This document shows positions 5,441 through 8,968 of a DNA stretch of 8,968 nt, one piece after another; position 1 is the stretch's first letter, and each line of letters begins with the position of its first letter. The DNA comes from an uncultured Oscillospiraceae bacterium (GTDB taxonomy: Bacteria > Bacillota > Clostridia > Oscillospirales > Oscillospiraceae): positions 1 to 8,968 of the forward strand of contig CAAEEO010000058.1 in assembly GCA_900754965.1 (NCBI GenBank), read 5' to 3'. The notes under the pieces are model-generated. The model saw only the letters and a list, made by a program, of their open reading frames with translations, was not told the origin of the DNA and did no database searches. A program made the translations under genes and the position numbers.

Positions 5441-5616
5441 CAATTTCATACAAAATGATAGAGGCGCGGCTGACAAGAGTAGCATCGGACCACCGGAAGA
5501 CACCGGGGTGTGAAAGGGGAGGCCGCCGAGGGGCAATGTTGTTGTCTTGCACATTGTACCCGGGCACCGGGAGAAAATCCTTGTGACTGTCGCGAAAGCG
5601 GAGTGCTGTCAAATTG
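5441..5616 (+). ncRNA. Lysine riboswitch (L box) aptamer
   Basis: The leader carries the conserved L-box blocks in order: UGAUAGAGG, then ACAAGAGUA (5474-5482), GAAAGGGGAGGCCGCCGAGG (about 5513-5532), a GC-rich arm with CCCGGG, then GUGACUGUCGC and GCGGAGUGCUGUC (5599-5610). Helix P1 pairs 5456-5461 (UGAUAG) with 5606-5611 (CUGUCA), and 5441-5446 can pair further with 5611-5616. It binds L-lysine. All five arms of the usual junction can be placed, though the inner pairing was not worked out base by base. The downstream terminator and transporter agree with the assignment. Confidence 0.93.
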
Positions 5617-5645
5617 GTTGGCTTTTTTTAGTGGCTTTTTGGGAA

Positions 5646-5683
5646 GTCATGCACTGCGTTATCGCGGGGGCATGGCTTTTTTT
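5646..5683 (+). terminator. Lysine riboswitch expression-platform terminator
   Basis: Bases 5646-5652 pair with 5670-5676, the inner CUGCG/CGCGG part adds a second helix, and U7 (5677-5683) follows. A competing fold can be drawn: 5602-5606 (AGUGC) with 5651-5655 (GCACU) and 5620-5624 (GGCUU) with 5644-5648 (AAGUC). The first of these takes bases next to aptamer helix P1. Bound lysine should keep P1 and allow termination; low lysine should favour read-through. Confidence 0.8.
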
Positions 5684-5726
5684 GCGTGTTCCTCTGCGTT
5701 GTAGGGAGAAAAGGAGAAAGAGAAAA

Positions 5727-7361
5727 ATGAAAAACAAAATGCGTAGAGTTCTGCCATTCATGACCGTTTTGATAATGGTCGTGGCAATGATGAGCACCAC
5801 AGTGTTCGCAGCAGATGAGACCGAGTCTCATCCGGCAATGTATGCCACCTTCTGGTCTCTGATTCCGCCCATCGTGGCCATTGTGCTGGCACTGATTACC
5901 AAGCAAGCGTATGCGTCCCTGTTTTTGGGCGTTGTTGTGGGCGGTCTGTTCGTCTGTGGATTCTCCCCCGTGGACACATTGGACACGGTGCTGAACGATG
6001 GCCTGATTGCCTCCATCGCCGGTAACGCCGGTATCTTCCTGTTCCTGGTGCTGCTGGGCATCATCGTGGCGCTGATCAACGCCAGCGGCGCATCTGCCGC
6101 ATTTGGCCGTTGGGCAGAGAAGAACATCAAGAGCCGGGTGGGCGCCATCATGGCGACCTTCATCTTGGGCATCCTGATCTTCATTGACGACTACTTCAAC
6201 TGCCTGACCGTCGGTTCCGTTATGCGGCCCGTTACCGACAACCACAAGGTTTCCCGTATCAAGCTGGCTTACCTGATCGACGCAACTGCCGCTCCGATCT
6301 GCATGATCGCCCCCATCTCCTCCTGGGCTGCCGCCATGGCTGTTGCCACAGAGGGCCTGGATGTGGGATACTCCGGCATCGAACTGTTCGTCCGCGCCAT
6401 TCCTTACAACTTCTATTCCCTGCTGACCCTGGTGTTTGTTGTGGCGCTGACCTTTATGAATTTTGATTACGGCCCCATGAAACTCCATGAGATGAATGCC
6501 CGCCTGAACGGTAATCTGGGCATCATGGACGGTGTTGAGGCACCTGAAGAGAACCCCAAGGGTCGGGTCATCGACCTGCTGCTGCCGGTGCTGGTGCTGA
6601 TCGTGGCCTGCATCATCGGCATGGTCTATGTTGGCGGTTTCTTTGGTGTGGACGCCTGGGGCGGCACCGAGTGCGCCGGCGACCTGTTCGCAGCTTTCAG
6701 TAACACCGATGCCTTCATCGGCCTGCCCTGGGGCGGCATCATTGCCCTGCTGCTGATTGTCATTTACTTTGTCTGCCGTCGGGTGCTGACCTTCAAAGAG
6801 GCTATGGAGTGCATCCCCAAGGGCTTTGTGGCCATGGTGCCTCCCATCATCATCCTGACACTGGCTGTGGCACTGAAGAACATGATCAACTTCCTGGGCG
6901 CCGATATGTTCTTTGAGGGTCTGATGACTGGCGCTGCCAGCGGCCTGTACAGCATGCTGCCTGCCGTGGTGTTTGTGGCAGCCTCCATCCTGGCCTTCTC
7001 CTCCGGAACCAGCTGGGGCACATTCAGCATCCTGATTCCCATTGTGGCAGCCATCTTCCCCACCGGCAGCGAACTGCTGACCATCGGTATGTCTGCCTGC
7101 CTGGCCGGCGCTGTGTGCGGCGACCACTGCTCCCCCATTTCCGATACCACCATCATGGCATCTGCCGGCGCACAGTGCGACCACATCACCCATGTGGCCA
7201 CCCAGTTGCCCTATGCCATCACCGTGGCGGCCGTCAGCTTTGTGACCTTTGTGATTGCCGGTTTCGTGCAGAACGCGGTCATCTGCCTGGCTATCGGTGC
7301 AGTCCTGACTGTGGGCACCCTGTTCGTGCTGAAAAAAGTGACGAGCAAAAACGAGGCATAA
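5727..7361 (+). CDS. lysW: NhaC-family transporter, probable lysine importer (LysW type)
   Basis: A polytopic membrane protein of 544 residues in the NhaC Na+/H+ antiporter family, with about 11-12 membrane segments. Family signatures are clear: TFWSLIPPIVAIVLALITK (41-59), IFIDDYFNCLTVGSVMRP (151-168), IDATAAPICMIAPISSW (184-200), FSSGTSWGTFSILIPI (424-439) and CGDHCSPISDTTIMASAGAQ (464-483). The first 28 residues look like a signal peptide with a possible cut after VFA. The start at 5727 has AAGGAG 10 bases upstream; the frame's upstream extension runs through the riboswitch. NhaC proteins behind L boxes have been predicted to be lysine transporters (LysW), and the riboswitch here supports lysine as substrate, probably Na+- or H+-driven. 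The substrate is inferred, not shown. Confidence 0.88.
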   Translation: MKNKMRRVLPFMTVLIMVVAMMSTTVFAADETESHPAMYATFWSLIPPIVAIVLALITKQAYASLFLGVVVGGLFVCGFSPVDTLDTVLNDGLIASIAGNAGIFLFLVLLGIIVALINASGASAAFGRWAEKNIKSRVGAIMATFILGILIFIDDYFNCLTVGSVMRPVTDNHKVSRIKLAYLIDATAAPICMIAPISSWAAAMAVATEGLDVGYSGIELFVRAIPYNFYSLLTLVFVVALTFMNFDYGPMKLHEMNARLNGNLGIMDGVEAPEENPKGRVIDLLLPVLVLIVACIIGMVYVGGFFGVDAWGGTECAGDLFAAFSNTDAFIGLPWGGIIALLLIVIYFVCRRVLTFKEAMECIPKGFVAMVPPIIILTLAVALKNMINFLGADMFFEGLMTGAASGLYSMLPAVVFVAASILAFSSGTSWGTFSILIPIVAAIFPTGSELLTIGMSACLAGAVCGDHCSPISDTTIMASAGAQCDHITHVATQLPYAITVAAVSFVTFVIAGFVQNAVICLAIGAVLTVGTLFVLKKVTSKNEA

Positions 7362-7381
7362 TCCTCTCTGAAATGCAAAAG

Positions 7382-7403
7382 ACCACCCCCGATGAGGGGC
7401 GGT
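7382..7403 (+). terminator. Remnant terminator hairpin behind lysW
   Basis: ACC-A-CCCC (7382-7389) pairs with GGGG-C-GGT (7396-7403), with one mismatch and a 6-base loop. The stem is preceded by AAAAG, as in two-way terminators, but the matching CTTTT expected on the right is absent and GACGTAAG follows. This may be the transporter's original terminator, cut at its right side by insertion of the mobile element. Confidence 0.45.
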
Positions 7404-7405
7404 GA
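7404..7405. other. Proposed left end (att core GA) of the mobile element
   Basis: The GA directly after the interrupted hairpin is a candidate crossover dinucleotide. TnpX (Tn4451) and TndX (Tn5397), relatives of the recombinase next door, are known to recombine at GA. The position is inferred from the broken terminator and the nearness of the recombinase gene; the far end of the element is outside the window, so it cannot be confirmed here. Confidence 0.35.
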
Positions 7406-7429
7406 CGTAAGAAAACATTTATGTGAGAG

Positions 7430-7470
7430 AATCGGCGTAGTTTAGGCTACGCCGATTTTCTTTTCTTTTT
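7430..7470 (+). terminator. Terminator overlapping the recombinase 3' end
   Basis: AATCGGCGTAG (7430-7440) pairs perfectly with 7447-7457 over 11 bp, followed by TTTTCTTTTCTTTTT. It would stop plus-strand transcription from lysW before it enters the recombinase gene antisense. Its right arm and T-run encode the last residues (KKKIGVA) of the recombinase on the other strand. On the minus strand only a weak T-run (TTCTCTC) follows. Confidence 0.85.
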
Positions 7471-8968
7471 GGGCTGCTTGGGATTGCTCCCTTGCTTCCT
7501 CAAAATCAAATGCACCAATGAAGTTATAGACAATCTCAATTTCTCTGACCTTAATGCGCGGCTCGTTCTCGTCCGGCGTGTAAACCTCGGAGATATAAAT
7601 TTTATCCACGAACTCCCGGAGAACAGAGGCGTCAAGCTGCTGCATATCGGTGTACTTTCTGACTGCTGCAATAAACTGTCTGACGTTGACTTTCTGCTTC
7701 TCCTGTTCCTTGACTTCCTGCCGCAGATGTTCGACAAGATTTGTAAGGTTGGTCTGTTCCAGCTCATAGTCACGGGACAGTTTGATGAAACGCTCGTCGG
7801 AGAGCTTGCCGGAAATGTTATCCTCATACAGTCGCTTGATGATAACATCCAGCTCGGCAACCCGCTTTTGCGATTGCGTCAGGGTATCTTTCTTTTGCGC
7901 CAGCTCCTTGTCCCGTTCCCGCAGGCTTTGATCCGCTGCCCGCTGCACAAAGTCGTCCTCATACTGTGTCACATACTGAATGGCTTCCCGCAGGTTCCGC
8001 AGTACGATTTCTTCAAGAACAACGCGACGGATAGAGTGCGTCGAACATAAGGTGCGGTCTTTGCGGTAGGTAGAGCAGATGTAGTATTCCTGTTCCGGCT
8101 TGAAGTAGTTCGTCCTGCACAGGTACATCTTTCCGCCGCAATCCGCACAGTACAGCAGGCCGGAGAACATTCCCATGTCGCCCATTTTGGTAGGACGGCG
8201 GCGGCCCTGCCGGATTTTCTGAACGATCAGAAACACGCTTTCCTCTATGATGGGTTCCTGTGTGTTCTCGAAGATCACCCATTCCGACGGGTCGTTCCAC
8301 AGCTTTTTCTTGCTCTTGAACGATTGCTTGGTGGTTTTGAAGTTCACCGTATGGCCCAAATAGTCAAGACGCTCCAAAATCCGCGATACCGTTTCATTCG
8401 TCCACTTGTAGGGATCGACTGGCGGTTTGTTCGGAGCTGGCAACCCCTTTTCATAAGCGTAAGCAGTAGGGTTCAGCACTTTGTTTTCTTTCAGCCATTT
8501 TGCAATCTGCGTCGGCCCCAAACCGTCCATGCACAGTGCAAAAATCTTTTGGACAACGGCGGCAGCTTCTTCGTCTACGATCCACTGCTTTGTGTCCTCC
8601 GGGTCTTTGATGTACCCATAGGGCGGAACGGTGGTAAGGTGTTCGCCGGAGCGTCCCTTGGACTGCCATGTAGCCCGGATTTTCTTGCTGGTGTCCTTGG
8701 CGTACATTTCGTTGAACACGTTGCGGATGGCGGCAAATTCGTTGTCCCCTCGCACACTGTCCACACCGTCATTGACGGCAATAAAGTGGACGCCGTACTC
8801 TGGAAACAGCATTTCCGTATACATTCCGACTTGCAGATAGTTACGCCCGAACCGGCTCATATCCTTAACGACAACGCGCTTGATCTTGCCCGCCTTGATG
8901 TCGGCAAGCATCCGCTGGAATCCAGGCCGGTTGAAGTTGGTTCCCGAATATCCGTCGTCCTCGTCGTA
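7442..8968 (-). CDS. Large serine recombinase, TnpX/TndX-like (5' end outside window)
   Basis: DNA recombinase that excises and integrates a mobile element. The 508 visible residues run to the stop; the start, and the catalytic serine with it, lie past the window edge. In order: the end of the resolvase domain (visible 1-110; DGYSGTNFNRPGFQRM at 5-20, DMSRFGRNYLQVG at 36-48), the Recombinase domain (about 105-260, with PPYGYI), a zinc ribbon (Cys274, Cys277, Cys298, Cys308), a long coiled coil (about 335-430) and a C-terminal DUF4368-type domain (about 430-490). The open frame continues unbroken to 8968, so the ATG at 8911 is internal. The gene looks less GC-rich than lysW, as expected for acquired DNA. 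It points toward the proposed element end. No frameshift is seen. Confidence 0.93.
   Translation of the reverse strand, partial: YDEDDGYSGTNFNRPGFQRMLADIKAGKIKRVVVKDMSRFGRNYLQVGMYTEMLFPEYGVHFIAVNDGVDSVRGDNEFAAIRNVFNEMYAKDTSKKIRATWQSKGRSGEHLTTVPPYGYIKDPEDTKQWIVDEEAAAVVQKIFALCMDGLGPTQIAKWLKENKVLNPTAYAYEKGLPAPNKPPVDPYKWTNETVSRILERLDYLGHTVNFKTTKQSFKSKKKLWNDPSEWVIFENTQEPIIEESVFLIVQKIRQGRRRPTKMGDMGMFSGLLYCADCGGKMYLCRTNYFKPEQEYYICSTYRKDRTLCSTHSIRRVVLEEIVLRNLREAIQYVTQYEDDFVQRAADQSLRERDKELAQKKDTLTQSQKRVAELDVIIKRLYEDNISGKLSDERFIKLSRDYELEQTNLTNLVEHLRQEVKEQEKQKVNVRQFIAAVRKYTDMQQLDASVLREFVDKIYISEVYTPDENEPRIKVREIEIVYNFIGAFDFEEAREQSQAAQKEKKIGVA
7442..8968. mobile_element. Edge of an integrative/transposable element
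   Basis: The DNA from about 7404 to the window end is interpreted as one end of an element mobilised by the large serine recombinase. In Tn5397-like and Tn4451-like elements the recombinase gene sits near one end. Cargo and conjugation genes, if any, lie to the right and are not visible, so conjugative element, mobilisable element and prophage cannot be told apart. Confidence 0.6.

Noticed and set aside
5547..5726. 60-residue N-terminal extension of the NhaC transporter
   Set aside because: It lies inside the lysine riboswitch and terminator. The ATG at 5727 has its own ribosome site and starts a normal N-terminus.
5628..7418. Long minus-strand frame of 596 codons opposite lysW
   Set aside because: Its product is an unnatural mix of His, Gly, Asp and Gln, an artefact of the GC-rich codons of the real transporter gene.
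8909..8911. ATG at 8911 as the recombinase start
   Set aside because: The frame continues upstream to the window edge with conserved resolvase sequence (DGYSGTNFNRPGFQR), so this methionine is internal.
1..8968. CRISPR array, rRNA, insertion-sequence ends or long direct repeats
   Set aside because: Reading both strands gave no regularly spaced repeats, rRNA-like blocks or transposase inverted ends.

Overview
The window reads as chromosomal DNA from a GC-rich anaerobic Firmicute, most likely a gut Clostridium relative of the Oscillospiraceae/Ruminococcaceae type. The evidence is GGAGG-type ribosome sites, TTGACA/TATAAT promoters, two Firmicute-style metabolite riboswitches, a superoxide reductase (an anaerobe's oxygen defence) and a TnpX/TndX-like large serine recombinase. 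The genus cannot be fixed from the sequence alone.

Left part (1-3385), all on the minus strand as separate single-gene units. folT is the substrate-binding subunit of a folate ECF transporter and starts at TTG. Its leader carries a tetrahydrofolate riboswitch whose terminator buries the ribosome site and is followed by a U-run that runs into the start codon. Next come a DUF2974 alpha/beta-hydrolase with a GHSKGG nucleophile elbow, a two-iron desulfoferrodoxin (dfx) with a perfect palindromic terminator, and an AIM24/TIGR00266-family protein. Most have a recognisable promoter of their own.

Middle part (3490-5334). A TetR-type regulator and an unrecognised 161-residue protein follow one another on the plus strand, separated by a strong terminator. 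The same AT-rich 15-mer (13/15 identical), each copy within an inverted repeat, lies in front of both genes, which suggests that the regulator controls itself and its neighbour. Opposite them lie a 65-residue acidic helical protein and tRNA-Ser(CGA), read on the minus strand from a near-consensus promoter.

Right part (5407-8968). A consensus promoter drives a long leader holding a lysine riboswitch and a terminator, then a 544-residue NhaC-family transporter of the LysW type, probably a lysine importer. Just beyond it a mobile element begins. Only its edge is visible: a large serine recombinase on the minus strand, cut by the window end and lacking its catalytic N-terminus here. The hairpin behind the transporter looks like a host terminator that lost its T-run at a GA dinucleotide, the crossover dinucleotide used by TnpX/TndX enzymes, so position 7404-7405 is proposed as the element's end.

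The two riboswitches make uptake of folate and of lysine each depend on the cell's own level of the compound. No CRISPR array, rRNA or toxin-antitoxin pair was seen. No clearly new defence or other multi-gene system is visible. The most notable items are the regulatory RNA designs, the shared operator candidate and the inferred integration junction.
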